This document shows positions 49,283 to 56,301 of a DNA stretch of 64,000 nt, in pieces. Both the position numbers and the translations under genes were made by a program. The first letter of the stretch is position 1; each line of letters begins with the position of its first letter. A model generated the notes under the pieces. That model was not told the origin of the DNA. It searched no databases and worked only from the letters and a program-made list of their open reading frames with translations. The stretch is from Arcobacter sp. CECT 8986 (GTDB lineage Bacteria; Campylobacterota; Campylobacteria; Campylobacterales; Arcobacteraceae), in assembly GCF_004116725.1 (NCBI RefSeq), contig NZ_PDKG01000007.1, positions 1 through 64,000 on the forward strand, written 5' to 3'.

Positions 49283-49357
49283 TGGGGTATCGCCAAGTGG
49301 TAAGGCAACGGTTTTTGGTATCGTCACTCGCAGGTTCGAATCCTGCTACCCCATCCA
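49283..49357 (+). tRNA. tRNA-Gln (anticodon TTG)
   Basis: This 75-nt tRNA has acceptor stem TGGGGTA/TACCCCA, T-loop GTTCGAATC and an encoded CCA end. The anticodon loop TTTTGGT places TTG at positions 34-36, reading glutamine CAA/CAG. It lies 9 bp before the initiator tRNA and shares its promoter. Confidence 0.95.
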
Positions 49358-49366
49358 CTTTTATGT

Positions 49367-49447
<81 letters not shown>

Positions 49448-49519
49448 GATATCAAACTACAAACCCCAATATTTTTTTAAATTATAAAATAATAATTATA
49501 TACGTTAAAACTAAATGAA

Positions 49520-49660
49520 CTAATTATCTAAATCTAACTGACCTTTAATATAATTAATTTCTTTTACTGCATAGAAACAAAATTTAAAAACTGGAATAAA
49601 TACAAGAGTATTAAATAAAGCTATAAGAGCAATTATTAAATTAATAAATTCATAATTCAT
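49520..49660 (-). CDS. Possible 46-residue membrane protein at the left end of the element
   Basis: ATG at 49660 opens a 46-codon ORF that overlaps the end of the preceding gene by 11 bp. The peptide has one hydrophobic segment (about 5-30, INLIIALIALFNTLVFIPVF) and a charged C-terminal tail. It is the last gene of the leftward run and might be a holin, spanin-like or virion membrane peptide. The ribosome binding site is weak. The remaining 70 bp to the attachment site hold no gene. Confidence 0.45.
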   Translation of the reverse strand: MNYEFINLIIALIALFNTLVFIPVFKFCFYAVKEINYIKGQLDLDN

Positions 49661-50123
49661 CTAATTGACTTCTTAATTTTATAGCTTTTTTTTCTAAATC
49701 AATAAGCTTATTAATATCATCAATATTAGGTTCATTGCCTTGTAATTCAGCAAATTTAATAGAACGAGTTGGACGAGTAGCTTCTTTATCAATATTTAGT
49801 AATTCATTAATAATTTTAGACTTATTATAATTTTTAAAAAGAGAATTATCTACAATCCATTCTTTAGTATCAACATTAAATCTAGAATAAGTATTAGGAG
49901 GATTTAATTTTTTTAACTCTAAATCAAATAATTCTTTATATTTCGAATAATCAAAAACCGTAATATTTTTATTAAAATCATTTTTATATTCAACAACACC
50001 TTTTTTTAATTCAGTATCAAAACTTATACAATGAATTTTATCATCAATATCAAATTCTAAATTTTCAATAGTTAAACCATCAATACTTACTGCTTTATTA
50101 TCATTTATAATTAATATTTTCAT
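49650..50123 (-). CDS. Fibre-associated protein, possibly a tail fibre assembly-type chaperone
   Basis: This 157-residue protein follows the fibre gene by 1 bp. A central segment with NVDTKEWIVDNSLF and a later LLNIDKEATRPTRS resembles small proteins encoded next to phage tail fibres, where they aid folding or attachment. The C-terminal 35 residues form a predicted helix (DDINKLIDLEKKAIKLRSQL). The function is inferred from position and loose resemblance only. Confidence 0.5.
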   Translation of the reverse strand: MKILIINDNKAVSIDGLTIENLEFDIDDKIHCISFDTELKKGVVEYKNDFNKNITVFDYSKYKELFDLELKKLNPPNTYSRFNVDTKEWIVDNSLFKNYNKSKIINELLNIDKEATRPTRSIKFAELQGNEPNIDDINKLIDLEKKAIKLRSQLDEL

Positions 50124-50124
50124 T

Positions 50125-51225
50125 TTAAACTCCTTTATACATTATGTAAGATAAAGCATAATAAGGAGGAATAAAAGAATGATTATGTCCTTGATTACCT
50201 CCAGAACTACTAGTAAAAAAACTAGATGCATAAGAAGTATCCGCAACAAAACCACCAAGTTTAGGAAGATTAGAAGAAGAACCATTAGCATAAAAAGTAG
50301 TTGAATGATTATGACTAGGCATTTGATTAACACTTAAAGTTGTATTTTGTGTATTAAAGCTTCCACCAGTTGTTCCTGCTGGTCTTGTAGAACTTGCCCC
50401 TATTACGAATTTATCTGTTAAATTAGGTGTACCATTTTTACCATCACAAATATACCAACCTTGCGGTATATTACTAGATGAACCTGAATAAATACCTATA
50501 AAGCCTACAAAAGGAAAATTAGAAGAATCACCCTTAGGACCTTGTGGACCTATATCCCCTTTTTCTCCCTTAGGACCTTGAGGACCCATTTCACCTTTAT
50601 CACCCTTAAGACCTTGTGGACCTATATCCCCCTTTTCTCCTCTTAAAAACTCTTTTTGTTCATCAGTAAAGTCAGCAAAAGTCATATTACCATCTTCACC
50701 CTTTTCGCCTTTATCACCTTTAGGACCTCGTGGACCTATATCCCCCTTTTCTCCCTTAGGACCTTGCGGACCTATTTCGCCTTTATCACCCTTAAGACCT
50801 TGTGGACCTATATCCCCTTTTTCTCCCCTTAAAAACTCTTTTTGTTCATCAGTAAGGTCAGCAAAAGTCATATTACCATCTTCGCCCTTTTCGCCTTTAT
50901 CACCTTTAGGACCTAATGGACCAATATCTCCCTTTTCTCCCTTAGGACCTTGCGGACCCATTTCACCTTTAAAAGAATTATTTTCATAATCATTCTTAAC
51001 ACTATTGTATAAAAGCTCTATTTTACTATTTAAATTATCTAAATCAATTTTATTCTTTAAAACTTGAGTATCTAAAATAGAATCATATACACCTTTTATT
51101 TCTAATATTTCACTATCAAATTTAAAAAGGTCAGACAATTCTATATCATCAGTTATTCTACTATTTACTTGTGCAATTAATTTATCAACAGCATCTAAAA
51201 AAGTTTGTATTCTTGCATCAGTCAT
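50125..51225 (-). CDS. Collagen-like fibre with tail-collar C-terminus
   Basis: This 366-residue protein has a helical N-terminus (about 1-90), then Gly-X-Y collagen repeats (about 93-240) such as GPQGPKGEKGDIGP, interrupted twice by a non-collagen block with TFADLTDEQKEFL. The C-terminal 125 residues are a phage tail-collar-type tip: GWYICDGKNGTPNLTDKF, then MPSHNHS and GHNHSFIPPYYALSYIM. Such tips bind metal and receptors on phage fibres. This is the only clear virion-like structural gene in the element. Confidence 0.88.
   Translation of the reverse strand: MTDARIQTFLDAVDKLIAQVNSRITDDIELSDLFKFDSEILEIKGVYDSILDTQVLKNKIDLDNLNSKIELLYNSVKNDYENNSFKGEMGPQGPKGEKGDIGPLGPKGDKGEKGEDGNMTFADLTDEQKEFLRGEKGDIGPQGLKGDKGEIGPQGPKGEKGDIGPRGPKGDKGEKGEDGNMTFADFTDEQKEFLRGEKGDIGPQGLKGDKGEMGPQGPKGEKGDIGPQGPKGDSSNFPFVGFIGIYSGSSSNIPQGWYICDGKNGTPNLTDKFVIGASSTRPAGTTGGSFNTQNTTLSVNQMPSHNHSTTFYANGSSSNLPKLGGFVADTSYASSFFTSSSGGNQGHNHSFIPPYYALSYIMYKGV
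50530..50965 (-). repeat. 186-bp tandem repeat in the collagen-like region
   Basis: The sequence repeats with a period of 186 bp (62 codons). For example, the block encoding TDEQKEFLR begins at 50642 and again at 50828 with one base changed. Copies are nearly identical, which points to recent duplication. The edges given are approximate. Confidence 0.8.
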
Positions 51226-51282
51226 AAAAATCCTTTTTTATTTTCTTAAATCTACTTACAAAATAAATAAATTTAAAAAAAC

Positions 51283-51304
51283 AATAGAGGAGTTAACCTC
51301 TATT
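51283..51304 (-). terminator. Intrinsic terminator of the 137-residue gene
   Basis: An 8-bp stem (AATAGAGG/CCTCTATT) with loop of 6, read on the minus strand, is followed directly by GTTTTTTTAAATT. It starts one base after the stop codon. It separates this gene from the fibre gene. Confidence 0.85.
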
Positions 51305-51305
51305 A

Positions 51306-51719
51306 TTATGCTCCAGTTTGAGTAGAAGCAGAAAAAGACTCACTTCTTTTAACTGTTACTCTTGTAGGAACTTCATTTGGTAACATTTCAAATGGTTTAG
51401 TTGTTTTTAAAACTGCTGCTATATCATCAACATTTGCAGTATTTTTAAAATGAATAACTCCACTATAAGGTCTAATACTTGCAATTTGGTTTTTAGGACC
51501 ACTTAAAAAAATTCCAGTAACTGGATTAGTAGACGCATTATTTTGGTCAACATTTGTAGTATCAGAAAGAGAATCATTAATTTCTTTTACTTCATAACCA
51601 CCTGCTAATAATGCACCTAACGCAGTAACATCATCATTTTCACCATACATTCTAAATGATGTAGATTTATTCTCACCATTAACTACTACTCTTTGAGTAA
51701 TTTGAAATTGTTTTGCCAT
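51306..51719 (-). CDS. Unknown 137-residue protein, candidate major coat protein
   Basis: The protein has no signal peptide, membrane segment or known motif. It is rich in N, T, S and V, with alternating beta-type pattern (QITQRVVVNG, SIRPYSGVIHF) and a Ser/Thr-rich tail. The gene stands alone, with its own consensus -35 promoter (51768-51795) and a strong terminator (51283-51304), unlike the tightly packed neighbours. Such insulated, strongly expressed small genes in viruses often encode the main coat or DNA-binding protein. This is inference; no family was recognised. Confidence 0.6.
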   Translation of the reverse strand: MAKQFQITQRVVVNGENKSTSFRMYGENDDVTALGALLAGGYEVKEINDSLSDTTNVDQNNASTNPVTGIFLSGPKNQIASIRPYSGVIHFKNTANVDDIAAVLKTTKPFEMLPNEVPTRVTVKRSESFSASTQTGA

Positions 51720-51767
51720 AATTTATATCCTTGCTTTTTAATATTTTTCTCATTTGAGTAATGAAAT

Positions 51768-51795
51768 TATTTAATATTTTAAAGTTTTTTGTCAA
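51768..51795 (-). promoter_or_regulatory. Promoter for the 137-residue gene
   Basis: On the minus strand a perfect TTGACA (51795-51790) is followed after 16 bp by TAAATA (51773-51768). The start codon lies about 50 bp downstream with AAGGA before it. The -35 box is unusually good for this A+T-rich DNA. Confidence 0.6.
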
Positions 51796-51856
51796 TAGAA
51801 CATTTTTTTTGTTTGAGAGTTGTTTTTATAGGATTTAGAAAGCTTAAAAGTAAGAC

Positions 51857-51885
51857 ATAGGTTTTAATAAAAAAATAAAACCTAT
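51857..51885 (-). terminator. Hairpin after the leftward morphogenesis-type gene run
   Basis: A 10-bp inverted repeat (ATAGGTTTTA/TAAAACCTAT, loop 9) lies six bases after the stop of the 112-residue gene. On the minus strand GTCTTACTTTT follows, a modest T tract; on the plus strand ATTTTTT follows. It separates the upstream run from the 137-residue unit. Confidence 0.55.
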
Positions 51886-51890
51886 ATTTT

Positions 51891-52229
51891 TTAAATTTTC
51901 AAAGTTAAATATGTAATTTGTGTATCTTTAATTTTTATATGTTGCTTTATCATTTGTGCAAGTTTTTTTTCATCTAAACTTTTCTTTACCTTAGGTAATT
52001 TAATATTTAAATATCCAAATTTATTACTAGCATTAACAACAATACTATTACGATAATTATCACTTAAATTAAAATTATCTTGTTTAGTTTGATATACATA
52101 TTCTCTTATTTCTGATACAGTTGCACCGATACAATTTTCGAAAAAGTTTAAAACATCATTGTAATGTTTTGCTTCGACATTAGAATAAAAAGTTTTAGTA
52201 TCTTCAATATAAGTAACTTGATATTTCAT
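51891..52229 (-). CDS. Unknown 112-residue protein, paralogue of its neighbour
   Basis: No known motif was seen. It shares a layout with the upstream 121-residue protein: a strand, then NDVLNFFEN matching NDVISFLET, then a strand with SEIREYVYQTK matching VSIKKVVYSKK, and a lysine-rich C-terminal region (KKLAQMIKQHIKIKD). Tandem duplication followed by divergence is likely. It starts one base after the upstream gene stop. Confidence 0.65.
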   Translation of the reverse strand: MKYQVTYIEDTKTFYSNVEAKHYNDVLNFFENCIGATVSEIREYVYQTKQDNFNLSDNYRNSIVVNASNKFGYLNIKLPKVKKSLDEKKLAQMIKQHIKIKDTQITYLTLKI

Positions 52230-52230
52230 T

Positions 52231-52596
52231 TTAAGCCTTTAATATATTTATAATATCTTCTATTTTTTCATCATTAAAAGTTAAATATTTTTTAATATTT
52301 GTTTTTAATAATTCATAACTAATATTTTTAAGAGGAAATCTAAAATCTAATAACCCAGTATAATTTTGAGTTTTAACCATAACTTTAAGATGTTTATCAT
52401 GTGCCTTAAAAGATGGGGCTAAAGCCCCTGACGTAGTACCAATAAGATATTTTTTTGAATAAACAACTTTTTTAATACTTACAACTTTTGCAGTAGAAAT
52501 TGTTTCTAAAAAAGAAATAACATCATTTTTATTATCCATTTCTAAATAAAGATTATCTGTTCTACCTTGAAATAATGAAACATAAAATAATGCCAT
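52231..52596 (-). CDS. Unknown 121-residue protein, paralogue of its neighbour
   Basis: The start is ATG at 52596, overlapping the upstream TGA (TGATG); a GTG one codon earlier is less likely. The protein has alternating strands with NDVISFLET and KKVVYSKKYLIGTTSG, related by eye to the following gene. It contains a GC-rich palindrome at DNA level (52415-52428). No function can be assigned; the pair may form a hetero-oligomer. Confidence 0.65.
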   Translation of the reverse strand: MALFYVSLFQGRTDNLYLEMDNKNDVISFLETISTAKVVSIKKVVYSKKYLIGTTSGALAPSFKAHDKHLKVMVKTQNYTGLLDFRFPLKNISYELLKTNIKKYLTFNDEKIEDIINILKA

Positions 52597-53393
52597 CACT
52601 TAACCTTTGTAAAACCAGTACTAGTAATATAATCTAAATGAGTTTGAGATAGATTAATTATCTCACCTTCAGCACTAACAGCATATTCACTAAAACCATT
52701 CAACTTATCAATAAAATTTTTACTCCAAACATCATTACCACTAGAAAAATTATAACCAGTTACTCTTTTATATAAATCTTTATCTTGTTTTGTTTTCTTC
52801 CAAGTTCCAGTTTTCATTTTATGTAAAAAAAGAGCATTTTTATCTTCACTAGTAGTTCTTTTTTGTTGTTGAGAAGAAGAAAGAACAGAATTAAAATGAT
52901 TAATTTTACCATTACGCATATGAATTTGATTTTGACGTTCTTGTGCAATAATACTAGAGATATTATTAACATTACTATTTGCCATCTGAGCCATAACTAA
53001 ACGTTCTTCTTGCGTACCAATAACAACACCTAAAGCACCTTTCACAAGCTTCCCAATTGCTCCACCAAGTTTACCAAATCTAGTTAAAGCACCTTGAAGT
53101 TTATTTCTTGTTCTACTTGCGATTGAAGTACCTTTAATATAAGCAAAAATAGTACCAGAAGTAGCAATAATTCTAGCCATTGCATATTCAGTAACAGTTA
53201 TAATAACTGCATTCATTGTCATAAATTTAAGTGTATTTAATGCACTTTCTAAAGCTTCACCCATAATACTATCAGAATCAATTTTATCCTCTAAAGGTTT
53301 AAAATATTCATTAGCATATTTATAAGTTATACCAGTAGTAAGTTCATCAACAAAATCATCAATGGCACTTTCACCAATTTGACTAGCTTTCAT
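52596..53393 (-). CDS. Unknown 265-residue protein with a hydrophobic central region
   Basis: Residues about 48-88 are hydrophobic (NTLKFMTMNAVIITVTEYAM and on to IATSGTIFAYIKG), and a second, Gly/Ala-rich stretch follows at about 102-126 (LTRFGKLGGAIGKLVKGALG). Between 140 and 200 it is polar and rich in Q, N, S and K. The layout of membrane-active helices plus a polar tail recalls DNA-pilot or membrane-piercing virion proteins, but no similarity was recognised. It overlaps both neighbours. Confidence 0.6.
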   Translation of the reverse strand: MKASQIGESAIDDFVDELTTGITYKYANEYFKPLEDKIDSDSIMGEALESALNTLKFMTMNAVIITVTEYAMARIIATSGTIFAYIKGTSIASRTRNKLQGALTRFGKLGGAIGKLVKGALGVVIGTQEERLVMAQMANSNVNNISSIIAQERQNQIHMRNGKINHFNSVLSSSQQQKRTTSEDKNALFLHKMKTGTWKKTKQDKDLYKRVTGYNFSSGNDVWSKNFIDKLNGFSEYAVSAEGEIINLSQTHLDYITSTGFTKVK

Positions 53394-53955
53394 TATCTAC
53401 TCCATTAACTTTTAATATATCAATATTAACAAAATCTGAAACAACTTTACTCATAATATTATCATCATTTTTAATATCATCAGAGTCATCAACTAAATCA
53501 CCATAAGGAATTCTATTTTCTAAAGATTTGTCTAAAGCATATTCAGCATTAGCACGAGCTTTAGCTTCTAAAGGTCTAATTTGTTTACCATGAGAATCAA
53601 TTAACTGACTTCCATTTATTTGACCTGTTTCATGAAAAGTTAAATGTTTTAATTTAACATTATTTATTTTTTCAGAAGTTGTAGCAATCTTATCAATAAC
53701 AGTTTTTACATCATCAAGCTTCTTAGTAGCTTTTGAAATTTCACTACTAACCTTAGAAGCATTATCTTTTAATACATTTAATAGCATAGTTCCATCTCCT
53801 ACATTAATATTTGGACTACCTTTTTTTTTCATATAATTATCTTCACCAGTTGGAGAAGTACCATTTTTATTATAAGAGGAATAAGCAAACTCACCATTAT
53901 TATCTATGACTTCATCAATACCCTCACCACCTATAACCATATATGCATCAGCCAT
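53383..53955 (-). CDS. Unknown 190-residue protein of the structural-like block
   Basis: I chose ATG at 53955, which has AGGTGG five bases upstream within the end of the previous gene. The GTG at 53964 is less likely. The protein is hydrophilic, with a helical segment around 55-95 (SKVSSEISKATKKLDDVKTV) and an acidic C-terminus. No signal, membrane segment or enzymatic motif was found. Overlaps at both ends suggest translational coupling in a packed run. Confidence 0.6.
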   Translation of the reverse strand: MADAYMVIGGEGIDEVIDNNGEFAYSSYNKNGTSPTGEDNYMKKKGSPNINVGDGTMLLNVLKDNASKVSSEISKATKKLDDVKTVIDKIATTSEKINNVKLKHLTFHETGQINGSQLIDSHGKQIRPLEAKARANAEYALDKSLENRIPYGDLVDDSDDIKNDDNIMSKVVSDFVNIDILKVNGVDNES

Positions 53956-54280
53956 TTGAACCACCTAGTAACATTAAATTTAACTGCTTAGATACAACTT
54001 CAATATTAGCAATTTGAGTTAAAACTTTATCAGGTAAAGCACCTCGCGAATATTGAATATCTTTTAAATATTTATTATTTGCATCAACAACATTACTAAT
54101 TGACAAAATGTTTTTATTTATTTTAATTATTGCTTCACTTATTTTGACTTGATTAGATTGTGTTTTATGAATTTCATTTAACAAGTCAACAATTGCATCA
54201 CCCATAGGTTCTATTGCATCAGTTTTTTCTTTTATATCTCTTAATAACTGCTCGCACTGACCTATCATATCATCACTCAT
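53948..54280 (-). CDS. Unknown 110-residue coiled-coil protein
   Basis: The protein is almost wholly helical, with heptad-like pattern across residues 5-75 (LLRDIKEKTDAIEPMGDAIV onward) and a Gly-rich end. It contains one cysteine and no signal peptide. It could be a scaffolding or chaperone-like protein within the unknown gene block; this is conjecture from shape and location. Confidence 0.6.
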   Translation of the reverse strand: MSDDMIGQCEQLLRDIKEKTDAIEPMGDAIVDLLNEIHKTQSNQVKISEAIIKINKNILSISNVVDANNKYLKDIQYSRGALPDKVLTQIANIEVVSKQLNLMLLGGSNG

Positions 54281-54289
54281 AATTATCCT

Positions 54290-55441
54290 TTAAAAATATC
54301 TACTAAAATCAGCATGAAAAGTAATTTCTGCACCATAAGAAGTTTTACTAATTTTATAACCATGTTCTAAACTTTCATAACCGCCAAAACCATCTGGAAA
54401 CATACCATTAGACAACCAAGGTAAAGAACCTAAATACTCTTCTAAATAAGGTTGAAGTTCATCAAATAATACAGATAATGGATTATTTGCTAATCTTGAA
54501 GCTTTATTAATATAATTTCTAAAATTTTGAGGATTAATAGAAATAGTTTTATAAGATGGTGGCTCTTTATAAGGTATATAATTAGAAGTTTGTTTAAATT
54601 TTTGAAACTCAATATCATCTTTTTGATAATCAATAGATTGAGAATAAGGTAAATCTTTTTTTCTAAAAAAATCCTTATCAATTTCATATTCTAAACAACA
54701 AGTTGATTCTAATTTACGATTATAAAGTTCTTCATTATATGCTGGAACAAAATCATCAAAATCAATAACATCACCAAAAACAGACCTAATAAAATTACCA
54801 ATTTCACCAGGATAAAAATTTCCTAAACCAACTCCAACAGTTGCATCATCACCACTTTTATTTTTATAATTATAAACAAAAGGAGTATTTAATTCACCTA
54901 ATGCTCTAGTAAAATCTGCTATAAACTCTTTAAAAAGCCTTTGCGTTTCTTCATATTGTTGTTTATGTACTGCTAAAGAGTGCAAATATTGTTTTTCTAT
55001 GGAACTACCTTTTTTATAATCAGGCATCTTTCTCAAAAATTTCTCATCTTCATCAATCCAATATTTAGCACAAGCAGAAGATTTAACAAATAATTCATCC
55101 ATCATTTTTAAATAAGCAACAGTTGAAGTTGATAATGTAACAAAATTACTCTCTGTATTATTATTAACTGTTTGAAGTTTAATTTTTGTTTTATCAAATT
55201 TAACTTTAATTGCATCATGAAATTTATTTTCATTAGAAATATCATTTGCACTTAAAAAATATCTTCTATGTTTATCAGGGTCATGCATTAACATATTTTC
55301 AAACAATGTTCTAAAATTAGGTTTTTTAAACTTTGGAACATTTGGTAAATCAAAAGAAGGAGCAATATCACCCTCTTTTAAATCTGCATTTGCAATTATT
55401 CCAATAGAATAATCACCACCTAAATTATCATAATAAGGCAT
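54290..55441 (-). CDS. Unknown 383-residue protein, largest of the structural-like block
   Basis: No known domain is apparent. The protein begins MPYYDNLGGDYSIG, has a helical middle (about 100-190) and aromatic, beta-prone stretches toward the end (GYKISKTSYGAEITFHADF). The size is in the range of double-jelly-roll or other non-tailed capsid proteins, but I cannot see a diagnostic motif. It follows the possible holin by 8 bp. A structure prediction would be decisive. Confidence 0.6.
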   Translation of the reverse strand: MPYYDNLGGDYSIGIIANADLKEGDIAPSFDLPNVPKFKKPNFRTLFENMLMHDPDKHRRYFLSANDISNENKFHDAIKVKFDKTKIKLQTVNNNTESNFVTLSTSTVAYLKMMDELFVKSSACAKYWIDEDEKFLRKMPDYKKGSSIEKQYLHSLAVHKQQYEETQRLFKEFIADFTRALGELNTPFVYNYKNKSGDDATVGVGLGNFYPGEIGNFIRSVFGDVIDFDDFVPAYNEELYNRKLESTCCLEYEIDKDFFRKKDLPYSQSIDYQKDDIEFQKFKQTSNYIPYKEPPSYKTISINPQNFRNYINKASRLANNPLSVLFDELQPYLEEYLGSLPWLSNGMFPDGFGGYESLEHGYKISKTSYGAEITFHADFSRYF

Positions 55442-55449
55442 AACAATAC

Positions 55450-55674
55450 CTATTTAGCTCTCTGATATTGAACTTTAGAAACATAATCTTTTTCAGTAGT
55501 AAGTCCACCTTTTGAATTTTGTGCATTTTCTAAAGCATTTGCAATACCTTTAACAACTTTTAAACCTACATTGATTTTAGTAGCAGCCTTTGCTGGTAAT
55601 AAAAATAAAGCAGTTGGATAAACTGCACCAATAACAGTAGAAACTATTCCTAAATTATCTAATAACCAATTCAT
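55450..55674 (-). CDS. Small membrane protein next to the lysozyme, possible holin
   Basis: This 74-residue protein has one or two hydrophobic stretches (LGIVSTVIGAVYPTALFLLP at about 7-27, then an amphipathic helix) and a charged C-terminus. It starts one base after the lysozyme stop. Holins usually neighbour endolysins and have this size, so a holin role is plausible. A virion membrane protein is the alternative. Confidence 0.55.
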   Translation of the reverse strand: MNWLLDNLGIVSTVIGAVYPTALFLLPAKAATKINVGLKVVKGIANALENAQNSKGGLTTEKDYVSKVQYQRAK

Positions 55675-55675
55675 A

Positions 55676-56131
55676 TTAATATTCTCCTTTTAATTTTTGT
55701 GATAATTTTTTTGCTCTTATAGGTGTTTGAATAGCCCATTTTGAATTAAGCATTTCTATACTAGCCTTAGCAACATATTCACGATAATCTATATCACGAC
55801 CATTAATTAAATTTAAATAAGCCGTTTCAAGATATGAAATTGTATTTTTAAATTTTAATAAACCATAAAGTCCTAATTGATAAGCCATTTCGATTAAAAC
55901 CTCTTGAACATTATCCGGAAGAGAAGAAAAAAAATAAATTTCATCTTCTAATTTCAATTTAATATCCAAACAATCTGAATTTAAAAATTCATCTGCTTCA
56001 TGCTTAGTAATTCCTCTATCTTCTAAATTTCGACCATATCCAATAGTAAGCTTACCAGCTGGACAAGTATAAACTTTAAGACTAAACCCCTCATGTGCAA
56101 TAATAGATTTTTTTAATCTATCTATATTCAT
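55676..56131 (-). CDS. T4-type phage lysozyme (glycoside hydrolase 24)
   Basis: This 151-residue protein is a compact endolysin that cleaves the MurNAc-GlcNAc bond. The catalytic pattern E-8aa-C/D-5aa-T is present as Glu14 (AHEGFSL), Cys23 (YTCPAG) and Thr29 (KLTIGYGRN). There is no signal or SAR segment, so release through a holin is expected. It is preceded by AAGGAG located inside the end of the HTH gene. It shows that the element lyses its host from within, or once did. Confidence 0.92.
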   Translation of the reverse strand: MNIDRLKKSIIAHEGFSLKVYTCPAGKLTIGYGRNLEDRGITKHEADEFLNSDCLDIKLKLEDEIYFFSSLPDNVQEVLIEMAYQLGLYGLLKFKNTISYLETAYLNLINGRDIDYREYVAKASIEMLNSKWAIQTPIRAKKLSQKLKGEY

Positions 56132-56133
56132 AA

Positions 56134-56301
56134 CTAAACTCCTTGTAAATAAAAATTATTTGTAAAATACCTTTTAACAGTACGCCATGTCATATTAGTT
56201 TCTTTTGCAATTTGATTAATATTAATAGGTTTACCCCCTTTATGTAAATTTGAAATAGCAATAAGAATTTTTCTTTTATTATTAAGAACATCTTTTCTCA
56301 T
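56134..56301 (-). CDS. Small HTH protein coupled to rep
   Basis: This 55-residue ORF starts with ATG overlapping the rep TGA (ATGA) and ends two bases before the lysozyme start codon. Residues about 28-46 (INQIAKETNMTWRTVKRYF) form a clear helix-turn-helix of the kind found in small replication or transcription regulators. It may control the switch between replication and late lysis genes. Codon use and packing support a real gene despite its small size. Confidence 0.7.
   Translation of the reverse strand: MRKDVLNNKRKILIAISNLHKGGKPININQIAKETNMTWRTVKRYFTNNFYLQGV

Noticed and set aside
50142-50333. A 63-codon hydrophobic ORF overlapping the fibre tip, considered as a holin
   Set aside because: It is an out-of-frame reading of the tail-collar region on the same strand with no ribosome binding site.
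50530-50965. A CRISPR array, because of regular repeats
   Set aside because: The repeats encode Gly-X-Y collagen triplets in frame, with no unique spacers and no cas genes nearby.
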